Below, one piece after another: positions 55,337 through 62,967 of a DNA stretch of 64,000 nt. The notes beneath the pieces are model-generated. The model worked only from the letters and a program-made list of their open reading frames with translations, ran no database searches and was not told the origin of the DNA. Made by a program: the position numbers and the translations under genes. Location: contig NZ_JABMCJ010000083.1 of assembly GCF_013359755.1 (NCBI RefSeq), positions 186,001 to 250,000 on the forward strand. Direction: 5' to 3'. Each line of letters starts with the position of its first letter. Position 1 is the stretch's first letter. Origin of the DNA: Tardiphaga robiniae (GTDB taxonomy: Bacteria > Pseudomonadota > Alphaproteobacteria > Rhizobiales > Xanthobacteraceae).

Positions 55337-56890
55337 ATGCTGCGACAACGCCTTGCCGGGATCGCCGTGCTCGCGGCAATCGTCACATCGATCGTTAGTC
55401 CTGCGAACGGCGCGCCAGACGCAGAGCGGGCGGCGAATACGCCATGGCCAACCAAGGGCTGGCAGGTCGCAACACCGGAATCGCAAGGGATGGATTCCGG
55501 CAAGCTGGCCCAACTGATCGATACCGTCGGCGCACGCCAGCAGGACAGCCTGCTGATCGTGCGCCACGGCCGGCTGGTCGCCGATGCCTATTACGCGCCC
55601 TATGTCGCCGGCCTGCGCCACGATCTGCGCTCGGTGACCAAGAGCGTCACCGGGACACTGATCGCCATCGCATTGAAAAACGGGATACTCGACAGTGTCG
55701 ATCACCCGGTCGTCGATCTGTTCGCCGACAACCAGATCGACAAACTGAATGATCGCAAGAAGGCCATCACGATCCAGCATCTGCTCGACATGACTTCCGG
55801 CATCGCCTGGAAGGAGGAAGCCTATACATCCGACGAAACGCTTGACCGGATGTATCGCAGCAAAAATCCGACCGAATTCGTGCTTGGCCAGGAGATGAGC
55901 CGGGCGCCGGGCGAGCGGTTCTATTACAATAGCGGTAATCCCTATCTGCTCTCCGCGCTGATCAACAAGAAGACGGGACAGAACGCGCTCGAATTCGCCA
56001 AGCGCGAATTGTTCGGACCGCTGGGCATTACCGACATCGACTGGGGTCGCCCCGATGCGCAGGGCGTGACCGATGGCGAAGCCGGGCTCTATATCCCGCC
56101 GCATGACATGGCAAAGATCGGCTATCTCTATCTGCAAAACGGTGTCTGGGAAGGCCGCGAGATCATTCCGCCGTCATGGGTCGATCGCACGGCCGAGGGC
56201 AAGATCGTCGCAACTGCCGACAATCATTATGCCAATCTGTGGTGGTCGATCCCTGAAAAAGACGCCTATATGGCGCGTGGTCTGCACTCGCAACTCATCA
56301 TGGTTTTGCCGAAACTCGATATCGTCGCCGTGTTGACCGGCAGCATGCGCAAGGATGAATTCTATCCGACCCGCCGTCTGATCGACGACATCGCCGGCGC
56401 AGTGAAATCCGAGAGCGCCCTGCCCGACGATCCCGTCGCGCAGGCCCTGCTGGCCGCATCGATCCGCAACGCGGCAACGCCGCGGCCGTCACCGCTCGGC
56501 CTGACGCCGGATCTGGCCAAAGACGTCTCCGACAAGACCTACCGCTTCACCCAAAATGCAATCCGGGTCGGGACGTTCAGCCTGACCCTGGTCGGTGACA
56601 GCCCGTCATGGGAGATCACCACCGTCACCGGCAAGCCCGAACAGACCCGACGCTTCACCGGTCCACTTGGACTTGACGGCAACTTCCGGACCGGTTCTCC
56701 CGTCAGCTACGGTGTCGATGCGGTGCGGGGGCGATGGACGAACACCAATACTTTTGTCGTCGAGCGCCGTATTCTCGGCCACAGCGAAATGCAGTCCTGG
56801 ACGCTGGCTTTCGAGGGCAAGAAGGTCACGGTCAATTTCGAGAACACCGACAGCTACAAGCTCGAGCTGCACGGCGAGACTACCGACTGA
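55337..56890 (+). CDS. Serine hydrolase of the beta-lactamase/CubicO family
   Basis: A 517-residue exported class C-like serine hydrolase. The signal peptide is LRQRLAGIAVLAAIVTSIVS with a PANGA site. The SxxK motif is S99-K102 in LRSVTKSVTGTL, and the YxN motif is seen in RFYYNSGNPYLL. ARGLHSQLIMV is near the third motif. A C-terminal beta domain of about 120 residues extends the fold. It probably hydrolyses an ester or amide; a beta-lactamase role is not implied. It sits between GTA g12 and g13 on the opposite strand, so it is an insertion in that operon. Confidence 0.88.
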   Translation: MLRQRLAGIAVLAAIVTSIVSPANGAPDAERAANTPWPTKGWQVATPESQGMDSGKLAQLIDTVGARQQDSLLIVRHGRLVADAYYAPYVAGLRHDLRSVTKSVTGTLIAIALKNGILDSVDHPVVDLFADNQIDKLNDRKKAITIQHLLDMTSGIAWKEEAYTSDETLDRMYRSKNPTEFVLGQEMSRAPGERFYYNSGNPYLLSALINKKTGQNALEFAKRELFGPLGITDIDWGRPDAQGVTDGEAGLYIPPHDMAKIGYLYLQNGVWEGREIIPPSWVDRTAEGKIVATADNHYANLWWSIPEKDAYMARGLHSQLIMVLPKLDIVAVLTGSMRKDEFYPTRRLIDDIAGAVKSESALPDDPVAQALLAASIRNAATPRPSPLGLTPDLAKDVSDKTYRFTQNAIRVGTFSLTLVGDSPSWEITTVTGKPEQTRRFTGPLGLDGNFRTGSPVSYGVDAVRGRWTNTNTFVVERRILGHSEMQSWTLAFEGKKVTVNFENTDSYKLELHGETTD

Positions 56891-56921
56891 TAGTCCGCCC
56901 CCCTCACGACCGATGCGCCTC

Positions 56922-57560
56922 CTAAATTCTGATCTCCACCAGCGGAATTTTCGGGATTGCACCGGCGGCGAAGGCCGACAGATCGACTTCGAGATAGTCG
57001 GTGTCGAAACGCACCGGCACATCGAACTGGAAGCCGGCGGTGATCGCGGTACCCGCCCCAGGAATATGCCCGCTGGCGAATGTCACGAGGCCCGTCGTCA
57101 CATCGCAGCTGAATGCACTGCCCGCGATCTCGTCGCCGCCAACGGCGATCCGCACGCTGCCGTCGACGGGCTTGGTGATCGGCCGCTGATAGGGCGCAAA
57201 AGCGCTGCCATAGGTCTTCATCAATTGAAACGAGGCGGTCGCACCGTCGCCGATGCCGATGCCCTGATCGCGGGGCGAGATCGCTTCGCCCGATATGTTC
57301 GACGTCTGATCGAGCCTGTCACGCCAGCGAAAGCCGTGCAGCCGTCCCCGCCGCTCCTCGAAGAACGCCACCACGCTCTGCAGCGCCGCCAGCGTCCTGA
57401 TGCCGTAGCCTGCATCGTAGCGGCGCCGCGAATGCGCCCAGCGTGCGTTGCGCTCCTCTCGGCCTGAGCCGAACGACACGATCTCGGTGCGTCGCTCCGG
57501 GCCGCCTGCGCTCTTCAGCGCGATATCGAGCGGAAACAGGATGTCGTGAAAGACTGTCAT
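56922..57560 (-). CDS. GTA DUF2460 tail protein (g12-like)
   Basis: A 212-residue distal-tail-type protein of the DUF2460/TIGR02217 family. It begins TVFHDILFPLDIALKSAGGP, with VSFGSGREERNARWAHSRRR and FRWRDRLDQTSNISGEA further in and a C-terminal DVPVRFDTDYLEVDL. In RcGTA it is the distal tail protein linking tube and tip. The 143-bp palindrome lies just upstream of its start, between it and g11. Confidence 0.93.
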   Translation of the reverse strand: MTVFHDILFPLDIALKSAGGPERRTEIVSFGSGREERNARWAHSRRRYDAGYGIRTLAALQSVVAFFEERRGRLHGFRWRDRLDQTSNISGEAISPRDQGIGIGDGATASFQLMKTYGSAFAPYQRPITKPVDGSVRIAVGGDEIAGSAFSCDVTTGLVTFASGHIPGAGTAITAGFQFDVPVRFDTDYLEVDLSAFAAGAIPKIPLVEIRI

Positions 57561-57577
57561 GAGACTCTTCCTTCACC

Positions 57578-57720
57578 CTCCCCTGGAGGGGGAGGGTCGA
57601 CGATCAGCGCGCGAAGCGCGATGAGAGACGGGGTGGGGTAAAGCCACAAGTACCGTCGATGAACAGTCACCCCACCCCGTCACGCGCTGCGCACGTGACG
57701 ACCCTCCCCCTCCAGGGGAG
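57578..57720. repeat. 143-bp nested palindromic element, copy 1
   Basis: Perfect 22-nt outer arms at 57578-57599 and 57699-57720 (start CTCCCCTGGAGG), with inner arms GACGGGGTGGGGT and ACCCCACCCCGTC. It lies between g12 and g11 of the GTA cluster and is closely similar to the copy at 58865-59007. It resembles REP/palindromic-unit type elements of alphaproteobacterial genomes. Confidence 0.85.
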
Positions 57721-57744
57721 AGTAAGCAGATCGCACGCTATCCA

Positions 57745-58314
57745 TCACAGACTGCGCTGGCCGCGCGCGACCGCCCGGGCGATCTGGCCGGTGACATAGC
57801 TCTCCGAACGACGGAAGCCGTCGAGATCCGGCGTCGCGATCTGCACATTGATGGTGTTGCCACCGCCCTGCGTGGCGACGCCGAGGCTGCCACCCGCGGT
57901 GCGTTGCAATGGCATGATCGCTTCCGGCCCGGACTCGCCGGCCAGACCGGTGCCGCCGCCGAGCATCGGGAAATAGCTGGGCGTGCCGATCACGCCGCCC
58001 GACGCGAACGCCTTCACCGTATCGCTCACACCAGCCTTGCCCGCGCCGCCGAACAGGCTCGAGACCAGCGAGGAAATGCTCGATGACATCGCGCCCGCGC
58101 CGGCCTGCAGCGCGGATTTCGTCGCCAGATCGGACATTTTCAGCGCCAGCGATTTCAGCACGTCGTCGAACTTCTGGCCCGACGCGACCGAACTCGAAAA
58201 GGCCTGGGTCATCACTTTGGAGAACGTCGTCGCGGCTGATGTCAGGCCGGCGGTCTTCGTGGTCATGCTGTCGAGCGTGCCGGACGCCGCACTGAGGTCG
58301 CTGGTGTCACTCAT
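57745..58314 (-). CDS. GTA tail tape-measure-like protein (g11-like)
   Basis: A 189-residue protein with the composition of the C-terminal part of a tape measure: Ser/Ala/Gly-rich helices (SDLATKSALQAGAGAMSSSI) and the conserved SGPEAIMPLQRTAGGSLGVA. RcGTA g11 is similarly short. It forms the ruler of the tail tube and part of the tip. It overlaps the upstream chaperone gene by 8 nt. Confidence 0.88.
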   Translation of the reverse strand: MSDTSDLSAASGTLDSMTTKTAGLTSAATTFSKVMTQAFSSSVASGQKFDDVLKSLALKMSDLATKSALQAGAGAMSSSISSLVSSLFGGAGKAGVSDTVKAFASGGVIGTPSYFPMLGGGTGLAGESGPEAIMPLQRTAGGSLGVATQGGGNTINVQIATPDLDGFRRSESYVTGQIARAVARGQRSL

Positions 58315-58522
58315 GGAGAAGCTCCCCGGAATCCGGAAACTGTTTCATCAGGTCATTGAGCGCGCCGCGATCCATCGGCGTGGATACAGCGCCGCGCACC
58401 GCCGCGATGGCATGCGCCAATTCGCGCGGCGTCATCCGCCAGAACGCATCGGGCGACAGCCGCAGCACGCCAAAGCCGAACTGCATCGCCTCGGCCCATG
58501 GAAACGGCGCGGGCCGCGTCAT
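58307..58522 (-). CDS. GTA tail assembly chaperone (g10.1-like)
   Basis: A 71-residue protein matching the phage tail assembly chaperone TAC_6 type (PFPWAEAMQFGFGVLRLSPD, FWRMTPRELAHAI). It assists tape-measure folding during tail assembly. It overlaps g11 by 8 nt and g10 by 4 nt. Confidence 0.87.
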   Translation of the reverse strand: MTRPAPFPWAEAMQFGFGVLRLSPDAFWRMTPRELAHAIAAVRGAVSTPMDRGALNDLMKQFPDSGELLHE

Positions 58523-58845
58523 CGTGCGGCCTGCGCTGTGTCGGTGAAGGTCGCTGATATCAGTTCGGCGGCGATGCCGACAAAGCCTGCGGCGCCGCCC
58601 GGCACGGTCATGGCCGCAACCTCGTCGTCGCTGATCGCCTCACCTGCCCCGCGCAGTCCGGCGCCGATGATGCGGATGAGATCGCGCGCCGACATCCGCC
58701 CGGAGCCGAAACGTTCGGCGAGTGCTGCGAGATCGTCGGCGCCGAACGCGCTTTCGAGCTCCGCCAGCGCGCCGAGCGTCAGCACCAGCGTGCGGCTGCG
58801 TCCACCGAGTTCGGCGGCGATCTCGCCGCGCAATCTGTTGGGCAT
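58519..58845 (-). CDS. GTA g10-like protein
   Basis: A 108-residue protein of the GTA-gp10 family (RLRGEIAAELGGRSRTLVLT, LGALAELESAFGADDLAALA). It is annotated in related genomes as a gene transfer agent family or tail protein with a chaperone-like role before g10.1. ATG 58845 is chosen since the family begins MPNRLRGE; the upstream open frame to 58953 lies in the palindrome. Confidence 0.88.
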   Translation of the reverse strand: MPNRLRGEIAAELGGRSRTLVLTLGALAELESAFGADDLAALAERFGSGRMSARDLIRIIGAGLRGAGEAISDDEVAAMTVPGGAAGFVGIAAELISATFTDTAQAAR

Positions 58846-58864
58846 GATGATCTCCGTTCTTACC

Positions 58865-59007
58865 CTCCCCTGACGGGGGAGGGTCGGTGAGCAGCGCGCG
58901 AAGCGCAATGCGAGACGAGGTGGGGTGAAGCCACAGGCACCGTCGATGAACATTCACCCCACCCCGCCACGCGCTACGCACGTGACGACCCTCCCCCTCC
59001 AGGGGAA
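58865..59007. repeat. 143-bp nested palindromic element, copy 2
   Basis: Outer arms at 58865-58886 and 58986-59007 pair imperfectly (the left arm has TGACGG where copy 1 has TGGAGG), with inner arms around GAGGTGGGGTGAA and TTCACCCCACC. The same length and order as copy 1, between g10 and g9 of the GTA cluster. Confidence 0.85.
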
Positions 59008-59015
59008 GGTAAGGG

Positions 59016-59423
59016 TCACACCGCGGCAAAGGTCAGCGCGCCCGCAGACTCGAGCGCGAGATCGAAGCTCACTTCGCCATTGTGCTCGCCGGCGAATTCG
59101 AGACTGGCGATCTGGAACAGGCCGGTGATGGTGCCGAAATCCGGTACCAGCACCTGACAGTTATTGATCGTGCCGTCGAAGAACGCCTGCCGCACCAGCG
59201 CGTCGGAGGCGCCGTCCTTGAACAGCCCGCGGCCGGAGATCGAGGCGCGCCGCACGCCGGCGCCGGCCAAGAGCTCGCGCCAGCGATCAACGGATTCCGC
59301 ATGGGTGATATCGACGATCTCCGCATTGAAGGCGATGCGCCGGCTGCGCAGCCCCGCCACCGTGACGAAGGTGGTGCCGTTATGGATCTTGATCAGCAGA
59401 TCCTTGCCCTTCTGTGCGCCCAT
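59016..59423 (-). CDS. GTA major tail protein, TP901-1 type (g9-like)
   Basis: A 135-residue tail-tube subunit (GAQKGKDLLIKIHNGTTFVT, VAGLRSRRIAFNAEIVDIT, HAESVDRWRELLAGAG). It polymerises into the tail tube. ATG 59423 has AAGGAGC upstream; the frame is open to 59438. It lies 11 nt after g8. Confidence 0.93.
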   Translation of the reverse strand: MGAQKGKDLLIKIHNGTTFVTVAGLRSRRIAFNAEIVDITHAESVDRWRELLAGAGVRRASISGRGLFKDGASDALVRQAFFDGTINNCQVLVPDFGTITGLFQIASLEFAGEHNGEVSFDLALESAGALTFAAV

Positions 59424-59434
59424 CGCGTGCTCCT

Positions 59435-59845
59435 TCAATCCTGCGGTTCGGTGACGGCGCGAAACCGCACCACGGCGTGATAGGTCCGGCCATCGGCCTC
59501 GCGCCGGATGTCGGCGATGGCAAAGCGCAGATTGACCAGCCGATGGCCATCCGGCGTCAGCGGCGCATCATCCAGCGCCTGCAGCAGCGCGCCGGTGATG
59601 ACATGCGCCTCCTTGTGGCCGCCCTGCCGCGACCAGGCATGCAGCGTGAGCTGATGCTCCTGCACCTGGCCGTCATCGGCGGAGACATCGACGATCCGCG
59701 CATCGCCGAGCGTGACATAGGGAAACACCACATTGGCCGGCGGCTCGTCATAGACGCGGTGACCGCCGAGCGCGAAACCCAGCGCCGTGTCGGCCTTGAG
59801 CGCATCAAAGATCGCCGCGCGCAAGGCGACGTGAGCTGCGGGCAT
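59435..59845 (-). CDS. GTA DUF3168 tail-completion protein (g8-like)
   Basis: A 136-residue DUF3168 protein (ALRAAIFDALKADTALGFAL, RVYDEPPANVVFPYVTLGDA, HAWSRQGGHKEAHVITGALL). It caps the tail and joins it to the head-closure protein. GGAG precedes ATG 59845. Confidence 0.93.
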   Translation of the reverse strand: MPAAHVALRAAIFDALKADTALGFALGGHRVYDEPPANVVFPYVTLGDARIVDVSADDGQVQEHQLTLHAWSRQGGHKEAHVITGALLQALDDAPLTPDGHRLVNLRFAIADIRREADGRTYHAVVRFRAVTEPQD

Positions 59846-59923
59846 GATAGGCTCCGTGAAAGCAAAGCGTTTTCGAACGAAGTGGATGCCGGTTCGCGTG
59901 AAGAAAACGCGTCAGGAAAAACG

Positions 59924-60244
59924 TCAGTCGATGCGCCACTCGGCGTCGATCTCGACGAATCTGCGCTCGTCGATCTCGCGCAGCGCGGTGATGCGATAGA
60001 TTTTCGCGCCGTCGATGAAGCGATGCCGCAGGGTCAGCGCGAAGCCGCTGCGCAGGATGATGCGCAGATGCACCAGCGCGCCGTCGGCGTCGGCCTCGAC
60101 CTCGCGAGTCATCCGCGCCGGCAGCACCGCGGCCCAGACGGTGGCAACGGCGCTGTAGCTGCGCGCGACGCCGCCCTGCCCGTCATCGGCCTCGTCGGGC
60201 GCCTCGATCACCAGGCGCGTTTTCAACCGTCCGGGATCGATCAT
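59924..60244 (-). CDS. GTA head-tail adaptor protein (g7-like)
   Basis: A 106-residue head-closure protein of the phage head-tail joining type (RLKTRLVIEAPDEADDGQGG, WAAVLPARMTREVEADADGA, YRITALREIDERRFVEIDAE). It links the connector ring to the tail. It overlaps the g6 stop by 4 nt. Confidence 0.92.
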   Translation of the reverse strand: MIDPGRLKTRLVIEAPDEADDGQGGVARSYSAVATVWAAVLPARMTREVEADADGALVHLRIILRSGFALTLRHRFIDGAKIYRITALREIDERRFVEIDAEWRID

Positions 60245-60810
60245 AGCGACAGCCCCCGATACGGCGCGATCAGCGCGTGCAGACCCGCAGGCTGCATCGC
60301 AGCGCCGCCGCCGATCGCCGCGAGACCGCGATTGTCATACCAGTGCGCCAGCAGCATCTTCAGCGCATGAATGAGATCTGCCGGCACGTCGCTCGCGACA
60401 GCGCCGAAGCCGCAGATCACATCGAGCTCGAGGCCTGCGACAGCGCGCCCCGGTGCGGGCAAGGCCCAGCACGGCGCGGCGATGACATTGGCTGCGGTGT
60501 CGACGACGAAACTCTCGACCTCCAGCGCATGCGCCGCGCCGGCCGCGTCGAACATGCGCGCCGCGAGCAGTGTCTGCAGCGGGCCGATGCGCGGTGCGAT
60601 GCGTCCATTCGCGGGCCACGCGTCCAGCACGAACCGCCAGGTCTGCGTCAGCAGCGCACGGCGTGTCAGCGCTTCCACATGCGCGCGGGCGGCGGCGATC
60701 AGCGCGGTGATAACAGCGTCATCGTCGGCGTGCTCGACACGCAGAAATTGTCTGGCCTCGGCAAGCGACAGCGGTTCGCTGGCCGGCGGCACCAGCAGAA
60801 TGGCGGACAT
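60241..60810 (-). CDS. GTA head-tail connector protein (g6-like)
   Basis: A 189-residue connector-type protein (LSLAEARQFLRVEHADDDAV, ALIAAARAHVEALTRRALLT, ADLIHALKMLLAHWYDNRGL). It normally docks under the portal. In this window it is the most upstream structural gene: the expected g3 portal, g4 protease and g5 capsid genes between it and the terminase are absent. ATG 60810 (MSAILLVPP) is chosen because the family fold starts there. Confidence 0.92.
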   Translation of the reverse strand: MSAILLVPPASEPLSLAEARQFLRVEHADDDAVITALIAAARAHVEALTRRALLTQTWRFVLDAWPANGRIAPRIGPLQTLLAARMFDAAGAAHALEVESFVVDTAANVIAAPCWALPAPGRAVAGLELDVICGFGAVASDVPADLIHALKMLLAHWYDNRGLAAIGGGAAMQPAGLHALIAPYRGLSL

Positions 60811-60904
60811 GGGGATCTCCGGGAGGCTCGTGTGACCAATCAGGGAATTGACATCGCGGGTCCGCGGGGCTGACATCCCCGCCATGATTCAGACAGGTTC
60901 CCGC

Positions 60905-61690
60905 ATGCCGCCGCGCGCTCGCGTGACGCGGCGTTCTCTCGCCATTGCCAGCATTGCGCTTGCATCGCTCATCTCAATTCCCGCCTCCGCCCTGGTCGGC
61001 GGCGCCAGCCTGCGCGATGACGAGATCGGCCGCGCAGTGATCACCATTGTCGGCTCGCGCGGCAATTTCTGTTCGGGCGCCTTGATCGCGCCGACTTTGG
61101 TGCTGTCGGCGGCGCATTGCGTGACGCCCGGCGCCAGTTACAAGATCGTGCTCTATGACGCCCAGCGGCAGCCGCAACTGCTGGCGGTGAAGCGCGTCGC
61201 CGATCACCCGCAATTCAATGCGGAAGGCATCAAGGCGCATCGCGCCAGCGCCGATGTGGCGCTGCTGCAGCTTGCCGAGCCACTGCCCGGCAAGACCGCG
61301 CTGCCGCTCGGCGTGCCCACCGAGCCCTTCGCCGCCGGGCAGAATTATCTCGTGGCCGGCATCGGCGTTGCCGCGCGCGGCGACGGCAAGAGCGGCGGCA
61401 CCGTGCGCGCGGCGCAGCTCACCTCCACCAGCCATCCCGGCAAATTGCAGATAAGACTGGTCGATCCCGCGACCGACAACACACGCGACGGCCTCGGCGC
61501 CTGCACCGGCGATTCAGGCGGGCCCGTGCTGCAACAGCAAAATGGCCGCAACATCGTGATCGGCGTGGTGTCGTGGTCCACCGGCGCGAAGAACGCCGCC
61601 GGCTGCGGCGGCCTCACCGGCGTGACGCCGCTGACGCTGTATCGCGACTGGATCCTGCAGACGGCACGCGCCTGGGGTACGCCGCTCTGA
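60905..61690 (+). CDS. Secreted trypsin-like (S1) serine protease
   Basis: A 261-residue exported protease (starts at ATG 60905, alternatively 60884). The signal peptide is RSLAIASIALASLISIPASA. The triad is H71 (LSAAHCVTPG), D117 (RASADVALLQL) and S204 (GDSGGPVLQ), with the VGG N-terminus of the mature enzyme at residues 31-33. A disulfide partner pattern is seen around the His-Cys. It occupies the place where the GTA prohead protease should be but is an unrelated S1 fold. It is divergent from g6, with a gap of about 95 bp. Confidence 0.93.
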   Translation: MPPRARVTRRSLAIASIALASLISIPASALVGGASLRDDEIGRAVITIVGSRGNFCSGALIAPTLVLSAAHCVTPGASYKIVLYDAQRQPQLLAVKRVADHPQFNAEGIKAHRASADVALLQLAEPLPGKTALPLGVPTEPFAAGQNYLVAGIGVAARGDGKSGGTVRAAQLTSTSHPGKLQIRLVDPATDNTRDGLGACTGDSGGPVLQQQNGRNIVIGVVSWSTGAKNAAGCGGLTGVTPLTLYRDWILQTARAWGTPL

Positions 61691-61787
61691 TCGCAGGCGC
61701 CATTCAGGCAATGCTGTGCAAGCAAGCGCCGCGCAAGGCAGGTGTCGTTAAGATCCGTGAAAGGTTCTCCGCTATGATCCGCGAATC

Positions 61788-62123
61788 ATGGAGACATCCC
61801 GCATGCTGCGCCTGCTCACTCTCACCGTCGTCGCGATGGCCCTGATCGCGGGCGCGCAGGCCGCTGACATGGCCGGCCAGGGCCGCATCGGCCGCCTGTT
61901 CGACGAGCCGGTGGTGAAGAGCCGCCGCGTGGTGGTGGTCAAGGACGAAAAGCCGATGGAAGAGCCGATCGTGCAATATGCGCCGGAGGTGGATGTGTCC
62001 TCCATCGTGCACGGCTATTACGGCAAGCCGAATTCCTATTATTACCGCAACTATTACGGCACCCCGTCCGAGACGATCTTCAGCCGCGCGCCCTATGGCT
62101 GCGGCTATTACGGCTATTGCTGA
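61788..62123 (+). CDS. Small secreted tyrosine/glycine-rich protein, unknown
   Basis: A 111-residue protein (106 if ATG 61803 is used). The signal peptide MLRLLTLTVVAMALIAGAQA is followed by an acidic/basic middle and a C-terminus rich in Tyr and Gly (SYYYRNYYGTPSE, CGYYGYC), with two cysteines at the end. Function unknown; tyrosine-rich exported tails of this type are seen in small alphaproteobacterial surface proteins. Confidence 0.65.
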   Translation: METSRMLRLLTLTVVAMALIAGAQAADMAGQGRIGRLFDEPVVKSRRVVVVKDEKPMEEPIVQYAPEVDVSSIVHGYYGKPNSYYYRNYYGTPSETIFSRAPYGCGYYGYC

Positions 62124-62288
62124 GCGCCGCGCGGAACAGGCGCGCCGCGGACGTCTCAGCGACGGCATTGTCTTGCGACAACATTGCCTGCGACATTGTG
62201 ATAGTGGCGTCTCTCATTCTTGTGAACTGCATTTCCGAAACGCCTCCCTAGCTAGAGGGGTGCTTCAGAGCATCACGGGAAGCCGGTT

Positions 62289-62498
62289 ATGGGAAAAGAA
62301 GAAAAGACCGAAGCCGAACTTGAGGAAATGATCGCCCAGCGCATTGTTGTCGGCGGCGTCTATGTGTCGGTCCGCAGGGATGCCCTGCTCGGCTGGCGGC
62401 CGATGGTGATCACCGCGCCGAAACACGCCACCTATGCGCAACAGCTCGCCGACGAAGTGGCCGTGGAACTGCGCAAGAAGTTCGTGCTGAAGGATTGA
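62289..62498 (+). CDS. Small hypothetical protein
   Basis: A 69-residue, highly charged protein (GKEEKTEAELEEMIAQRIVV, VRRDALLGWRPMVITAPKHA, QLADEVAVELRKKFVLKD). No signal peptide or membrane span. It is preceded by a reasonable spacing but no strong ribosome site, and followed by a convergent hairpin. Unrecognised. Confidence 0.6.
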   Translation: MGKEEKTEAELEEMIAQRIVVGGVYVSVRRDALLGWRPMVITAPKHATYAQQLADEVAVELRKKFVLKD

Positions 62499-62520
62499 CC
62501 CTGTCCGCACCAGGAATTCC

Positions 62521-62572
62521 GGGCGCATGGTCCCATGCAGCAGTATCGCCTGCGGCAGCAGCCCATGCGCCC
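62521..62572. terminator. Convergent hairpin between small genes
   Basis: GGGCGCATGG (62521-62530) pairs with CCATGCGCCC (62563-62572), with a further inner GCAG/CTGC stem. It lies between the convergent stops at 62498 and 62580. Confidence 0.45.
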
Positions 62573-62579
62573 GTATCGG

Positions 62580-62891
62580 CTAGTCCTTCTTCTCCGTCAC
62601 ATTGCTGATCGTCTTGACGCCATTGCTCTCGGTATAGGTCACCGTGACGCGCTCGCCGGCATGCAGCGACTCCGGAACCGTGCGCAGCCTGAATTTCTCC
62701 ACCGCGCCCGGCGTATTCGCGCCGACGGTTTCGCCAGCCGGCGCCTGCTTGATCACCACTTCGCTGGTGGTGCGATCGAGGATGGTGACGACCCCCGTGA
62801 AGGTCTGGTCAGCAGCCTGAACTGCAGACCCCGCAAAGGCCCCCATCACGGCAATCACCGCCGCACACGCGACGCGTTCGGTCAGTCTCAT
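62580..62891 (-). CDS. Small exported protein, DUF1344-like
   Basis: A 103-residue exported protein. The signal peptide is RVACAAVIAVMGAFAGSAVQ with an AAD site, followed by a small beta domain (TFTGVVTILDRTTSEVVIKQ, PESLHAGERVTVTYTESNGV) resembling DUF1344 or other small OB-like periplasmic proteins. GGGAGA precedes the ATG at 62891. It is on the minus strand between terminase and g6 but is not a GTA gene. Confidence 0.7.
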   Translation of the reverse strand: MRLTERVACAAVIAVMGAFAGSAVQAADQTFTGVVTILDRTTSEVVIKQAPAGETVGANTPGAVEKFRLRTVPESLHAGERVTVTYTESNGVKTISNVTEKKD

Positions 62892-62967
62892 TGTCGTTCT
62901 CCCAAAGCTTGCGTGAATGGAGGTAACGACGGCAGCGGGGGAATGGTTCCGTGGCTTCGCGCGATTG

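Noticed and set aside
60905-61690. S1 protease considered as the missing GTA prohead protease
   Set aside because: It has a secretion signal, a chymotrypsin-type triad and the opposite strand; prohead proteases are cytoplasmic and of another fold.
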